Under the pieces are notes generated by a model, which saw only the letters and a list, made by a program, of their open reading frames with translations, did not search any database and was not told the DNA's origin. A DNA stretch of 64,000 nt from an uncultured Ruminiclostridium sp. (lineage in GTDB: Bacteria > Bacillota > Clostridia > Oscillospirales > Ruminococcaceae): the NCBI GenBank assembly GCA_934490165.1, contig CAKSTB010000005.1:1-64000 (forward strand). The letters run 5' to 3'. The translations under genes were made by a program, and so were the position numbers. Shown here piece after piece: positions 1-8,728 of the stretch; position 1 is the stretch's first letter; the number at the start of each line of letters is the position of its first letter.

Positions 1-41
1 AAAAAAATGAGCCGCGCGCACTATTCTTGCGCTTCGGCTCA
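1..41 (-). terminator. Intrinsic terminator
   Basis: The stem TGAGCCG (8-14) pairs with CGGCTCA (35-41), and GCGCA (16-20) extends it with TGCGC (28-32). On the minus strand it is followed by seven T residues (1-7). The plus-strand side also has a T-rich run (43-52), so it may work in both directions. Confidence 0.8.
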
Positions 42-176
42 CTTTTTCTTTTTCGGGTTGTGTCACAACCCCTTTATATATGGGAAATGGATTAAGGAGA
101 ACGCAAAATTAACAAAAATTTATATTCAGATCTCATCTCGCCAAAATTTCATGTTTATATTTTTATGTGCTCTCCT
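1..176 (-). ncRNA. Candidate small RNA or short leader transcript
   Basis: Seen: a minus-strand promoter with a predicted start near 176 and a terminator whose T run ends the transcript at position 1. In between there is no reading frame of useful length; the longest with an ATG near a GAGGAGAG site is an eight-codon frame starting near 152. A local hairpin GGGTTG/CAACCC lies at about 56-72. I do not recognise it as 6S, SRP or tmRNA. It could also be the leader of a gene to the left, but the strong terminator argues against routine read-through. Confidence 0.4.
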
Positions 177-182
177 CGTTAT

Positions 183-210
183 ATTATACAGCACCTTAGC
201 AAAATGTAAA
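183..210 (-). promoter_or_regulatory. Sigma-A promoter reading leftward
   Basis: -35 TTTACA at 210-205 and -10 TATAAT at 188-183 with a 16-bp spacer. The -35 lies within a 16-bp sequence (202-217) that recurs at the galM promoter (37117-37132). Confidence 0.6.
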
Positions 211-251
211 CCCATTTTGCAAAATCAGCACTTTTTTTGCAAAATTAGCAC
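199..251. repeat. Three phased GCAAAAT boxes
   Basis: GCAAAAT occurs at 199-205, 219-225 and 239-245, exactly 20 bp apart (about two helical turns). The last two sit in a 17-bp direct repeat with one mismatch (215-231 and 235-251). GCAAAATG (199-206) and CATTTTGC (213-220) also form an inverted repeat across the -35 box. This looks like a multi-site operator. Confidence 0.5.
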
Positions 252-252
252 G

Positions 253-279
253 AAAAAAGCACGACTTTTTAAGCCGTGC
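253..279 (-). terminator. Intrinsic terminator after the zinc-ribbon gene
   Basis: On the minus strand GCACGGC (279-273) pairs with GTCGTGC (265-259), with one G-U pair, and is followed by six T residues (258-253). It lies 18 bases past the stop codon of the gene at 297-722. Confidence 0.7.
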
Positions 280-296
280 CTATTGACAAATCAAAT

Positions 297-722
297 TTAT
301 TCGTTCTCAGCGTCATCGGGAGTGTACGCATAATCCTCGGGTTCTTCATCTGTAGAAACCAGTTTATGCATACAGGCGGTGCAGTAGGTGTTGCTGAATT
401 TGTTTTTTGTGCCGCATACGGGACAGGTAACGATCTTTCTCATCATTTCTATCCTTGCGTTGTACTGAGCCATCTTCTTATAGAGATGATCTATCTCCAT
501 TACAGCCTGCGCTATCCTGTCGGCATCGGAGCTGTCGTTTTTCACCATACCATACATTGTTCTGCCAAGCTCTGTATACCTAGCCTTTATCATCGCGTCA
601 AGCTGAACACATCTTAATTTCAGCTTTGATATGCTGAGAATTTCGTCAGCCTTGCGGATACCGCTGTCCGTAAGCTGTTTTGCCTTTGCTGTTATAAAAT
701 CCAGTTCATCTTTTAAATCCAT
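297..722 (-). CDS. Zinc-ribbon protein with helical N-terminus
   Basis: A 141-residue protein of unknown function. Residues 1-95 are charged and probably helical or coiled coil. Residues 100-117 hold two CxxC knuckles (C100, C103, C114, C117) typical of a zinc ribbon. The tail is acidic. I chose the ATG at 722 rather than the upstream ATG at 764 because GAAAGGAA lies just before it. It is the last gene of the yerC-to-hemZ string but also has its own promoter at 755-783. A function in protein or nucleic acid binding is possible but not shown. Confidence 0.75.
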   Translation of the reverse strand: MDLKDELDFITAKAKQLTDSGIRKADEILSISKLKLRCVQLDAMIKARYTELGRTMYGMVKNDSSDADRIAQAVMEIDHLYKKMAQYNARIEMMRKIVTCPVCGTKNKFSNTYCTACMHKLVSTDEEPEDYAYTPDDAENE

Positions 723-754
723 AGCCGTGTTTCCTTTCAGAAATGCTTTTTTAT

Positions 755-783
755 ATTGTAGCACAATAAGTAAAATTATGCAA
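755..783 (-). promoter_or_regulatory. Promoter of the zinc-ribbon gene
   Basis: -35 TTGCAT (783-778), 17-bp spacer and -10 TACAAT (760-755) preceded by TG-N (extended -10). It lies at the 3' end of hemZ and gives the last gene independent expression. Confidence 0.55.
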
Positions 784-2215
784 GCGTTAATTTGCTTTCA
801 AAGAAATCTTCTATTTCACGCTTACGTTCGTTCATAAGCTCAAACCGCGATATATATTCGTAAGGGTACTTGTAGTTTATAACGCGTGAAACGTTCTTGC
901 CGTCATAGAGCTTTGTAGAAGCGCCGCAACCCGCCGCGAGTATCGTCTGCACATCTTCCATAATGCATATATTATAGATACTCTCAAAGTCCTCTTTGCA
1001 GTAGCCGACATTCTCGAGATTATCCGCAATGTTTTTCTGACGGTAAAGATAATACGGCAGATATCCTTTATCACTCAGCACGTCATAAGCCGTGTCGGTC
1101 ATATGCCTTGCGCCCTTTCCGATATCGTCACCGAATTGTCTGAACAGCGCGGAAGAGCGCTTAAGGCTGAGTGTGTGCACCGTGACATTCTCGGGAGTAA
1201 GCTCACACAGCCTTTCGAGCGAGCCTTCAAAGCTGCTTTCGGTTTCTGTCGGAAGTCCCGCGATAATGTCTGAATTTATGCAGTCAAAGCCGACTTTGCG
1301 TGCTATATCGAACGCCTCGCACACCTGCTTTACCGTATGCCGCCTGCCGACTGCCGCCAGTACGCCGTCATTCATCGACTGCGGGTTTATCGATATCCTG
1401 CGGACACCGCCGTTTTTGAGCGCCCTGAGCTTGTCCTCGGTTATGGTATCGGGTCTGCCCGCTTCGGCTGTGAACTCGCGGATATCCGCTATATCAAACT
1501 TACCGAGCTTATCGATAAGTCGGTCAAGCTGAGATGCTGACAGCGTTGTCGGCGTACCACCGCCGATATATACCGTATCGACCTTTAGCGAGTACCTGCG
1601 GACGATATCCGCATAGATATCAAGCTCTCCCAGCAGAAGCTCGAAATAATCGTCGATCAGCTTCAGCGCACCCTCACCCGATGCAGAAACAAACGAGCAA
1701 TAGCTACACCTTGACGGGCAGAAAGGTATCGATATATAAAGGCTTATCCTATTCAGTGCCAGCGTATCAAGTATCGGTTTTTGCAGACGTATCACGTCAT
1801 TTGCAAGCTTCAGCTTCTTGTCGCTTACAAGCAGGGTGTCGCGGATATAGTCATCTGCATTATCGCGGGTTTCGTATATACTGCGGATATACTTTACCGG
1901 GCGCACTCCTGTTAGTATTCCCCACGGGAGCGGCGCGTGACCGAGCTTTTCCATACATCTGCAAAGAAGTCTGCAAAGCTGGGTTTCAGCATCATCGGTG
2001 TAGCTGTTTGTTCTTGCCGTCACTGTCTTGCCGCTGTCAGAAACAGTCACCGACAACCTGCCGCCGTCAGCTGTGAAATACGCATAGTCCGTACCCGAGG
2101 GCGCTTTGCCGGTATAAAAATCAAGCTTGTGCGGCAAAGAGAAATTTCTTATCAGCCGCTCAAGCTCATAGGCATAGTCATATGCCGTGCTGTCAAAATA
2201 CAACGAATTTATCAT
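776..2215 (-). CDS. hemZ: HemZ-like radical SAM coproporphyrinogen dehydrogenase
   Basis: A 479-residue radical SAM protein of the HemN/HemZ family. The cluster-binding CxxxCxxC is at C166, C170 and C173 in the stretch SIPFCPSRCSYCSF, followed by the GGGTPT motif. The N-terminal 160 residues before the radical SAM core are typical of HemZ and not of HemN. The family is named for oxygen-independent coproporphyrinogen III oxidation, but many gut Clostridia carry it without a full haem pathway, so the real substrate is uncertain. The start lies one base after the stop of the MBL gene and has no strong ribosome site, which suggests translational coupling. Confidence 0.85.
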   Translation of the reverse strand: MINSLYFDSTAYDYAYELERLIRNFSLPHKLDFYTGKAPSGTDYAYFTADGGRLSVTVSDSGKTVTARTNSYTDDAETQLCRLLCRCMEKLGHAPLPWGILTGVRPVKYIRSIYETRDNADDYIRDTLLVSDKKLKLANDVIRLQKPILDTLALNRISLYISIPFCPSRCSYCSFVSASGEGALKLIDDYFELLLGELDIYADIVRRYSLKVDTVYIGGGTPTTLSASQLDRLIDKLGKFDIADIREFTAEAGRPDTITEDKLRALKNGGVRRISINPQSMNDGVLAAVGRRHTVKQVCEAFDIARKVGFDCINSDIIAGLPTETESSFEGSLERLCELTPENVTVHTLSLKRSSALFRQFGDDIGKGARHMTDTAYDVLSDKGYLPYYLYRQKNIADNLENVGYCKEDFESIYNICIMEDVQTILAAGCGASTKLYDGKNVSRVINYKYPYEYISRFELMNERKREIEDFFESKLTLA

Positions 2216-2216
2216 A

Positions 2217-2855
2217 TCAGAAAAAGTCCACAGAGCTTTGTCCGAGGAACGGATTGAACTGCTTTTCCTGCTTTAATGTAGTAGTTCCTCCGTGACCGGG
2301 GTAAATCAGATAATCCTCGCGCAGTGCGGCAAGCCTTGCAAGGCTGTTGCGCTGTGCAATGTAGTCGCCCGAATAGAAATCGGTCCTGCCTGCCGAGCCC
2401 TCGAATATCGTATCACCCGCAAACATACAGTTATCGGCAAAATAAACCACACTGCCTGCCGTATGTCCCGGAGTGTTCATAACACTGAACTCTATCTCGT
2501 CAAGGCGTATTATGTCGCCGTCCGAAAGCAGTACATCTGCCGAAAACGGCTTGTATGAATAGTCAGGGCAAAGGTACGCAACGTTCTTTATCGTATCATC
2601 AAGCATACATTCGTCCTTGGCGTGAATGTACACCTTTGCTCCTGTCTGCTCTTTAAGCTCTGCGACTGCCCCCGTATGATCAAAATGACCGTGGGTAAGC
2701 AGTATCATCTTAAGCTCTGCATTATCCGCCTCAAGCGTGTCGAGTATACGCTGTGCGTCGTCCGCAGGGTCTATCACTGCGGCATTACCGGCGGCGCTCA
2801 TAACGATATAGCAGTTTGTGCCAAGCTCGCCCAAGGTAAGTGTCTTTACTTCCAT
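2217..2855 (-). CDS. MBL-fold metallohydrolase (glyoxalase II-like)
   Basis: A 212-residue metallo-beta-lactamase-fold hydrolase. The metal motif HxHxDH is visible as THGHFDHTG (H55, H57, D59, H60), with further ligands in TPGHTAGS, GDT and YPGHG. The length and the GTNCY start fit the YqgX/GloB-like group, which cleaves thioesters such as S-lactoylglutathione or related compounds. The substrate here is not known. The ATG shares its A with the TAA stop of relA, a tight coupling usual for this neighbourhood in Clostridia. Confidence 0.85.
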   Translation of the reverse strand: MEVKTLTLGELGTNCYIVMSAAGNAAVIDPADDAQRILDTLEADNAELKMILLTHGHFDHTGAVAELKEQTGAKVYIHAKDECMLDDTIKNVAYLCPDYSYKPFSADVLLSDGDIIRLDEIEFSVMNTPGHTAGSVVYFADNCMFAGDTIFEGSAGRTDFYSGDYIAQRNSLARLAALREDYLIYPGHGGTTTLKQEKQFNPFLGQSSVDFF

Positions 2856-5032
2856 TACTGTTTACCTGTCCTTTCGGCAGAAATAACTCCAGGTATCTTC
2901 TGAAGTCGGAGTATAATGCTCTTCAGCTGGTCGATACCGCTGACCTCGATAGTCAGGACGATATTTGCGTTACCGTTCTTAAGAGAATGTGCGTTTATCT
3001 CGTGTATAGGCAGATGATTGCTTGCTATTGCCGTTGTGACATCTGCTATAAGCGCCGTTCTGTCGTCTGCGATGATATCGATAGTCGCTCTGAACGCACT
3101 GCTTGAATTTACCGCCCAGTGCGCCTTTATCCATCTGTCCTTGTTTTCGCCCTGCATACCGAGCTTTACGTTCTGGCAGTCTGCCTTATGGATAGAAACA
3201 CCATAACCTCGGGTGATAAAGCCCATTATATCATCACCGGGGAGCGGATTACAGCACTGCGCATACTTTACCGCGCAGTCGTCAATTCCGTCAAGCACAA
3301 CGCCGTTCTTCTGCGCTCTCTTATTGTTATCCGCTATAGTCTTTTCGATATCTATAGGCTGAGCCTGAGCCGCGTTAAGGCGTTGCTGTTTTACCTGCTC
3401 TTCCTTTAAGCGCGTGATTATCTTTGTAAGCTGTACGCCGCCGTAGCCTATAGCCGCATACAGATCATCGACCGAGGATAAGCGCTGACGGTGTGCCGCC
3501 TGTAAAAGGATCTCATCGTCAATCGTAATGTTGTTTCTGCGTATTTCCTTTTCAAATGCCGCCTTGCCGCACTCTATATTCTCTTCTCTGCGCTCACGCT
3601 TGAACCACGCTCTTATTTTCGCTTTTGCTTCGTTTGTCTTTGCTATCTCGCTCCAGTTGCGGTTAGGACCGTAGTTGTCGCTTCCGCTTGTCAGTATCTC
3701 GACAATATCACCTGTGTGGAGAGTATGGTCAAACTGCACCATTCTGCCGCCGACCTTAGCGCCGGTCATTTTGTTGCCGACCTGAGTATGGATAGCATAA
3801 GCAAAGTCGATTACGTTAGAGCCCGCAGGCAGTGTTATTACATCGCCCTTGGGAGTAAATACATATACATCGTCGGGAGCAAGGTCGACCTTTATTGCCT
3901 CGGATATCTGCTCGACATCATCGGCTTCCTGCTGTTGCTCAAGCAGTTGTCTTATCCAGTCGAAACGCTTTTCGCCCGCAACGTTGCCCGATATTCCCGC
4001 TTTATACTTCCAGTGTGCCGCAACACCGTACTGCGCGGTATTGTGCATCTCCTGAGTTCTTATCTGCACTTCAAACGGTATACCCTCTCTGCCTATTACC
4101 GTCGTATGGAGCGACTGATAGCGGTTAGGCTTCGGCATAGCTATATAGTCCTTGAAGCGGTAAGGTATAGGACGGAACATATCGTGTATTATACCGAGCA
4201 CGTTGTAGCACTCGACTACCGTCTGAAGAATAATTCTTACTGCATAGATATCATAAATCTCCGAGAAATCCTTACCCTTGATGTATACCTTTTTATAGAT
4301 ACTGTATATGCTCTTTACCCTGCCCTCAATTATCGGCGGGGGCTGGATATCGGATATACGTTCTCTTATCATACCCTTTATCTTGTCGATGAATGTATCG
4401 CGTTCGTCCTTGTGGACATCAAGCAGTGACTCTATCTCCTTGAAACCGTAAGGGTCAAGGTAGCGTAACGCAAGGTCCTCCATCTCCTCCTTGACATCGC
4501 TGATACCGAGCCTGTGAGCGATAGGCGCATAGAAGTTCATCGTTTCAAGCGAGGTCTTGCGCTGTTTTTCGGGAGGTCTGCTCGCAAGGGTACGCATATT
4601 ATGAAGTCTGTCGGCAAGCTTTATGATAATAACACGGATATCCTTTGACATAGCGATAAGGATCTTACGGATATTCTCCGCCTGCTGTTCCTCGCGGGTA
4701 TTCAGCGGAACCTGTCCTATCTTTGTAACGCCGTCTACAAGGTGCGCCACGTCTTCGCCGAACTTCTTTTGTATAACGTCAAGTCCGACATCGGTATCCT
4801 CTACAACATCGTGCAGAAGTGCGGCACAGATAGTATCGGTATCCATGCAGAACTGCTCTACAAGTATATATGCTACTGCTACGGGGTGCGATATATAAGG
4901 CTCGCCCGATGAGCGGAAAACTCCGTCATGCGCTTTTTCCGCAAGCTCATAAGCCGCCTGTATTTTGTCAAGGTCATAGCTCTTTCCTACGTCCTTTATC
5001 TTATCAATAAGCATATCTATTGTATATGTCAT
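2855..5032 (-). CDS. relA: Bifunctional (p)ppGpp synthetase/hydrolase
   Basis: A 725-residue Rel enzyme that makes and degrades the alarmone (p)ppGpp. Domains in order: HD hydrolase (about 25-180, with SHP and LLHDVVEDT), synthetase (about 230-350, with RFKD and YQSLHTTV), TGS (about 390-450), a helical/zinc-finger-like region with CCNPLPGD, and a C-terminal ACT domain (about 650-725). The RFKD motif is the RxKD signature of bifunctional Rel proteins and the HD site is intact, so both activities are expected. The start at 5032 has GGAGG nine bases upstream. It sits between recJ and the MBL hydrolase. Confidence 0.95.
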   Translation of the reverse strand: MTYTIDMLIDKIKDVGKSYDLDKIQAAYELAEKAHDGVFRSSGEPYISHPVAVAYILVEQFCMDTDTICAALLHDVVEDTDVGLDVIQKKFGEDVAHLVDGVTKIGQVPLNTREEQQAENIRKILIAMSKDIRVIIIKLADRLHNMRTLASRPPEKQRKTSLETMNFYAPIAHRLGISDVKEEMEDLALRYLDPYGFKEIESLLDVHKDERDTFIDKIKGMIRERISDIQPPPIIEGRVKSIYSIYKKVYIKGKDFSEIYDIYAVRIILQTVVECYNVLGIIHDMFRPIPYRFKDYIAMPKPNRYQSLHTTVIGREGIPFEVQIRTQEMHNTAQYGVAAHWKYKAGISGNVAGEKRFDWIRQLLEQQQEADDVEQISEAIKVDLAPDDVYVFTPKGDVITLPAGSNVIDFAYAIHTQVGNKMTGAKVGGRMVQFDHTLHTGDIVEILTSGSDNYGPNRNWSEIAKTNEAKAKIRAWFKRERREENIECGKAAFEKEIRRNNITIDDEILLQAAHRQRLSSVDDLYAAIGYGGVQLTKIITRLKEEQVKQQRLNAAQAQPIDIEKTIADNNKRAQKNGVVLDGIDDCAVKYAQCCNPLPGDDIMGFITRGYGVSIHKADCQNVKLGMQGENKDRWIKAHWAVNSSSAFRATIDIIADDRTALIADVTTAIASNHLPIHEINAHSLKNGNANIVLTIEVSGIDQLKSIILRLQKIPGVISAERTGKQ

Positions 5033-5061
5033 GCTTATCGCCTCCGTTCACTCCGTATTTT

Positions 5062-7080
5062 TCAGCTGCATGACTTTCTTATACGTCTTACAACCGATGA
5101 GCTTTCAAGCTCTATGCGTCTGCCGCCCTTTATAAACTCCATCGTGCCGTTTATCCTGTCAAGCTTAAGATGTCCGAACTCTGCAAAAACGTGCAGGCAC
5201 ATCATAAACAGACAGTAATTCATTCCGTGTGACATTGCGATCTGTGCGGCGGACTCCACCGAGGTCATCTGCCTTGCAAGGTCAAACGGCAGCTTCATAT
5301 TCTCCTTATCGGGCAGAATACGACTGAGCAGTCTTGCGTCAGTCTTTTCACCGCGCAGGATCTTCTCATAGAAATTTCTTGCGGCAAAGTATTTATCCTG
5401 CGGAAAATCGCTTCTGCGTATATCCTTTACTCTTACGCTGACGCTCTTTTTATCGTTATATTCGTTTATCTCAATATTACTGAGCACATCTACCTTATCG
5501 CCCGGCAAATACCCGAACCTATCATATGAAATGCCGAAGCAAAGAAACTTGAACTGCGAGCCCTTGTACTCGGCGGTAAACGATGTGTATTTGCCGTCCT
5601 TGAGCGGTCGCGATGATATTATCGTACAGCTTCTCATCAAAAACAGCGGCGCTGTGTTTTCTTCACCGAACGGCTGAAGATGCCTGAGATTTTCCACCGA
5701 TGATATTTCAAGGTCGGACAGCTCCGGCTCTATATCCGCTTCAACAGCCATAATAGGCATTGACGGGAATTTCTCGTCCGCATAAGCTCTCAGCTGTGCG
5801 ACAAAATCTTCGACCTTATCCTTAGGTAAGGAAAAGCCCGCCGCCTTAGTATGCCCGCCGAACCTCGTCAGGTGCTCACTGCACGCGTCAAGCGCCGTGT
5901 AGAGCGAAAAGCCCTCAATGCTTCTTGCCGAACCTCTCGCCTCGTCACCCTCAATGCCGATAACTATACATGGCTTTTCGTACAGCTCAAGCAGTCTTGC
6001 GCTGACTATGCCGATTATACCGTGATTCCAGCCCTCGCCGCATACTATGAGCACGCGCGAGTTGAAAGCCTTTGGGTCGCTGTGAAGCTGTGCCTTCGCC
6101 GACTCCAGTATCTCGCTTTCGATCTGCTTTCTCTTATTGTTCAGCTCACACAGCTCCTGTGCCTTGAGCCTTGCTATCTGCGGTGTCTGCGCCATAAACA
6201 GCTCTGCCGCCGCCCTAGGACTTTCATACCGTCCCGCCGCGTTTATACGAGGGCAAATGCCGAATGCAACGCCTGTAGACGTTATATTCTCCTCGTCAAG
6301 CCCCGCCTCGTGTATAAGCGACAGCAGTCCCTGATTTTCGCTGTACTGCATTTCCATTAGCCCGCGCTTTACTATCACGCGGTTCTCACCGGTAAGCGGC
6401 ACAACATCGCCTATAGTGCCTATCGCCGCAAGGTCGGCATACTGTTCAAGAACGCCGTCAGTATCGCGTTCGAGCGCCATAATGAGCTTCAGTGCTACGC
6501 CGCAGCCCGCAAGCTCCTTATACGGCGATGTATCATCACGCCTGTGCGGATTTACTATCGCTTCTGCCTTCGGCAGGAGCTCGGGGAGCTGGTGGTGGTC
6601 GGTTATGACAAGCTTCATACCGAGCTCATATATAAGTTCCGCTTCCTTTACGGCGGAAACGCCGTTGTCGACCGTGATTATAAGCCCTGTGCCGTCCTCG
6701 TGAATTTTACGCACGGCGTTTTCATTCAGTCCGTAACCCTCTTCACGGGTTGGTATGTACCACTGTACATCTGCGCCGATAGCGTCAAGGTGAGTGTACA
6801 GCATAACAGTAGAAGTAACACCGTCACAGTCATAGTCGCCGTACACGGTTATCTTTACTTCATTATCGACCGCTTCCTCAATTGCCTGTACCGCCTTATC
6901 CATATCGGCTATAAGCATCGGGTCGGACAGCTCAGTACCGTTGAAGTACTGCTGTGCCTGGTCGGCTGTGTATATCCCTCTTCCGACAAGCAGACTGCAA
7001 AGCAGCATCGGCAGTCCGGTGTCGGTCTTAAGCTTCATTGCAAGTGCATTGTCCGTATTTCTGACAAGCCATTTTTTCAT
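5062..7080 (-). CDS. recJ: Single-strand DNA exonuclease RecJ
   Basis: A 672-residue RecJ, a 5'-3' single-strand DNA exonuclease used in recombination and repair. The DHH-family motifs are present: GDYDCDG (81-87) and TDHHQL (160-165), followed by the DHHA1 region with GHTKAAGFSL and a C-terminal OB-like part. The GGGH-like DHHA1 motif reads FGGHTKAAG. The length is somewhat above the classical 560-580 residues but normal for Firmicutes RecJ with an extra C-terminal domain. AGAGG precedes the ATG. It follows hslO after six bases. Confidence 0.92.
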   Translation of the reverse strand: MKKWLVRNTDNALAMKLKTDTGLPMLLCSLLVGRGIYTADQAQQYFNGTELSDPMLIADMDKAVQAIEEAVDNEVKITVYGDYDCDGVTSTVMLYTHLDAIGADVQWYIPTREEGYGLNENAVRKIHEDGTGLIITVDNGVSAVKEAELIYELGMKLVITDHHQLPELLPKAEAIVNPHRRDDTSPYKELAGCGVALKLIMALERDTDGVLEQYADLAAIGTIGDVVPLTGENRVIVKRGLMEMQYSENQGLLSLIHEAGLDEENITSTGVAFGICPRINAAGRYESPRAAAELFMAQTPQIARLKAQELCELNNKRKQIESEILESAKAQLHSDPKAFNSRVLIVCGEGWNHGIIGIVSARLLELYEKPCIVIGIEGDEARGSARSIEGFSLYTALDACSEHLTRFGGHTKAAGFSLPKDKVEDFVAQLRAYADEKFPSMPIMAVEADIEPELSDLEISSVENLRHLQPFGEENTAPLFLMRSCTIISSRPLKDGKYTSFTAEYKGSQFKFLCFGISYDRFGYLPGDKVDVLSNIEINEYNDKKSVSVRVKDIRRSDFPQDKYFAARNFYEKILRGEKTDARLLSRILPDKENMKLPFDLARQMTSVESAAQIAMSHGMNYCLFMMCLHVFAEFGHLKLDRINGTMEFIKGGRRIELESSSVVRRIRKSCS

Positions 7081-7086
7081 AAGAAA

Positions 7087-7962
7087 TTATATCCTCTTGA
7101 TAAGTTCTTTCAGCTCGTCTGATGTGAACTTATATTTTTTGTCGCAGAAGTGACAGCAGACCTCTGTAACGGGGTCTTCGTCCGCAAGCTTTGCAAGCTC
7201 GTCCTTGCCGAGCGTTATCAGTACCTGCTCGGTGCGCTCTCTTGAGCAGTCGCAGTAATACTGCGCTTCCCAGCTGTCAAGTATCTCGCCGTCAAGACCT
7301 TTAAGACCTTTGAGCGCTATCTCTTCGGGAGTAAGTCCGTCCTCGAGCATTTTTGTAACCGACTGCATATCCTTGATATTCTCTTCGATAAAGTCGATAG
7401 CGGCTTCATTAACAGGCGGCACGAGCTGTATCATATAGCCGCCCGCCTTTTTTATCGTAAGGTCGGTATCGACAAGCACGCCGAGCGCGCAGACAGTGGG
7501 TATCTGCTCGCTTACGGCATAGTACTGAGTTACGTCCATTGCGATCTCACCGCTGACTATCGGCACTTGTCCGACATACGGCTCTTTCATACCGAGATCC
7601 CTTATTACCGCAAGATAACCGTCAGTGCCGACAATTCCGCCGACATCAAGCTTGCCCTTGGCGTTAAGCGGCAGATCGGCATAAGGGTTATCCATACAGC
7701 ACTTTACATTGCCTCTGTAGTCGGCTACAGTCGTGATCGTACCGATCTTACCGCCGCCGTTTATGCGCAGTTCAAGCCTGTCGCCCTCGTTCTTCATAAG
7801 CGCGCCCATAATACAAGCCGCAGTGGCAAGTCTGCCTGCCGCCGCCGACGCTGTAGCCGATGTGCCGTGTATCCTGTGTATTTCGTTTACAATATCGGTA
7901 GTGTCAATGGCACTGCAAAGCGCACTGCCGTCCGCCGATAATGCTCTTACTATCTTTCCCAT
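7087..7962 (-). CDS. hslO: Redox-regulated chaperone Hsp33
   Basis: A 291-residue Hsp33, a holdase that is switched on by oxidation. The C-terminal zinc centre is intact: CxC at C237/C239 and CxxC at C270/C273. The N-terminal substrate-binding domain (about 1-180) carries the typical GGGKIGTI region. The ATG directly abuts the methyltransferase stop codon, with GGAAGC as ribosome site. Its neighbours RelA and RecJ are also stress and repair functions. Confidence 0.95.
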   Translation of the reverse strand: MGKIVRALSADGSALCSAIDTTDIVNEIHRIHGTSATASAAAGRLATAACIMGALMKNEGDRLELRINGGGKIGTITTVADYRGNVKCCMDNPYADLPLNAKGKLDVGGIVGTDGYLAVIRDLGMKEPYVGQVPIVSGEIAMDVTQYYAVSEQIPTVCALGVLVDTDLTIKKAGGYMIQLVPPVNEAAIDFIEENIKDMQSVTKMLEDGLTPEEIALKGLKGLDGEILDSWEAQYYCDCSRERTEQVLITLGKDELAKLADEDPVTEVCCHFCDKKYKFTSDELKELIKRI

Positions 7963-8712
7963 TTATTCTGCTTCCTTTGCACAGCAGTAAAGCACCTTTT
8001 CGCTGTCCTCACTGCCTTTTTCAGTTGTCATATAATTATATCTGTCAAGTATCTTAAAGCCCGCCTTGCGCAGCAGCTCTTCAATCTCTTCAAGCGGCAG
8101 AGCTATCTCCGAAAAATCCTCGCACGAGCGGTCATATGCGCCGTCTTCATTCTCAGTGAATATATCAAGCGCAATATCTACCCTGTTGTCGTCACTGTCG
8201 CCGTCCAGATAATTCTGCCACACGCAGTAGACATTATCCGTGTCGTATACGAATGTGTTGTCCGCAAGCACCTCTCTGTGCTTTTTTACCGTGTTGATAT
8301 CAAACACGAAAAGCCCTGTCGGGTCGCAGAAGAGCGATACCGACTTGAAGCACCGCAGTATATCCTCCGCGCTGTCAAGGTGGTTTATGCTGTCAAGCAC
8401 GCATACGGTCACATCGATAGTGCCGTACATATCAAGCTCGCACATATCCTGACACAGATACTCTATGTTATCGTGCGGCTTTTCCTTGGCGATACTCAGC
8501 ATTTCGGTGCTGAGATCCACCCCGATGACATCGTATCCGAGAGCGGAAAACTGCATAGACATACTGCCCGTGCCGCAGGCAAGGTCAAGTAATATGCCCC
8601 TTTTGCCGCCGTGGGCTGTGATTATCCTGTCGTAATACTCCGCAAGCTCTTTATAGTCGATATTGGAAGTCAGCGTGTCGTAAACGTCCGCAAAACAACC
8701 GTATGCCGACAT
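7963..8712 (-). CDS. Class I SAM-dependent methyltransferase
   Basis: A 249-residue Rossmann-fold methyltransferase. The SAM-binding motif I is LLDLACGTGS (41-50), followed by an acidic residue in GVDLSTEML. The N-terminal Y-x-FADVYD segment is common in a Firmicutes family of unassigned small-molecule methyltransferases. No substrate can be named. The start has AAAGGG upstream. It lies between yerC and hslO in the operon. Confidence 0.85.
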   Translation of the reverse strand: MSAYGCFADVYDTLTSNIDYKELAEYYDRIITAHGGKRGILLDLACGTGSMSMQFSALGYDVIGVDLSTEMLSIAKEKPHDNIEYLCQDMCELDMYGTIDVTVCVLDSINHLDSAEDILRCFKSVSLFCDPTGLFVFDINTVKKHREVLADNTFVYDTDNVYCVWQNYLDGDSDDNRVDIALDIFTENEDGAYDRSCEDFSEIALPLEEIEELLRKAGFKILDRYNYMTTEKGSEDSEKVLYCCAKEAE

Positions 8713-8728
8713 ATCATCACCCTTTCGG

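Larger units (their letters stand above)
1..296. other. Intergenic region at window edge: promoter, repeats, two terminators
   Basis: I see no convincing protein gene here. On the minus strand there is a promoter (183-210) and a strong intrinsic terminator (1-41), which together delimit a transcript of about 175 nt. Upstream of that promoter lie three GCAAAAT boxes exactly 20 bp apart and a separate terminator (253-279) for the zinc-ribbon gene that starts at 722. The plus-strand reading frame through 7-333 has no ribosome site and looks like chance. Confidence 0.7.

Noticed and set aside
3716..4429. Plus-strand open frame of 237 codons opposite relA
   Set aside because: Antisense to a conserved gene with intact motifs, no ribosome site and no known domain.
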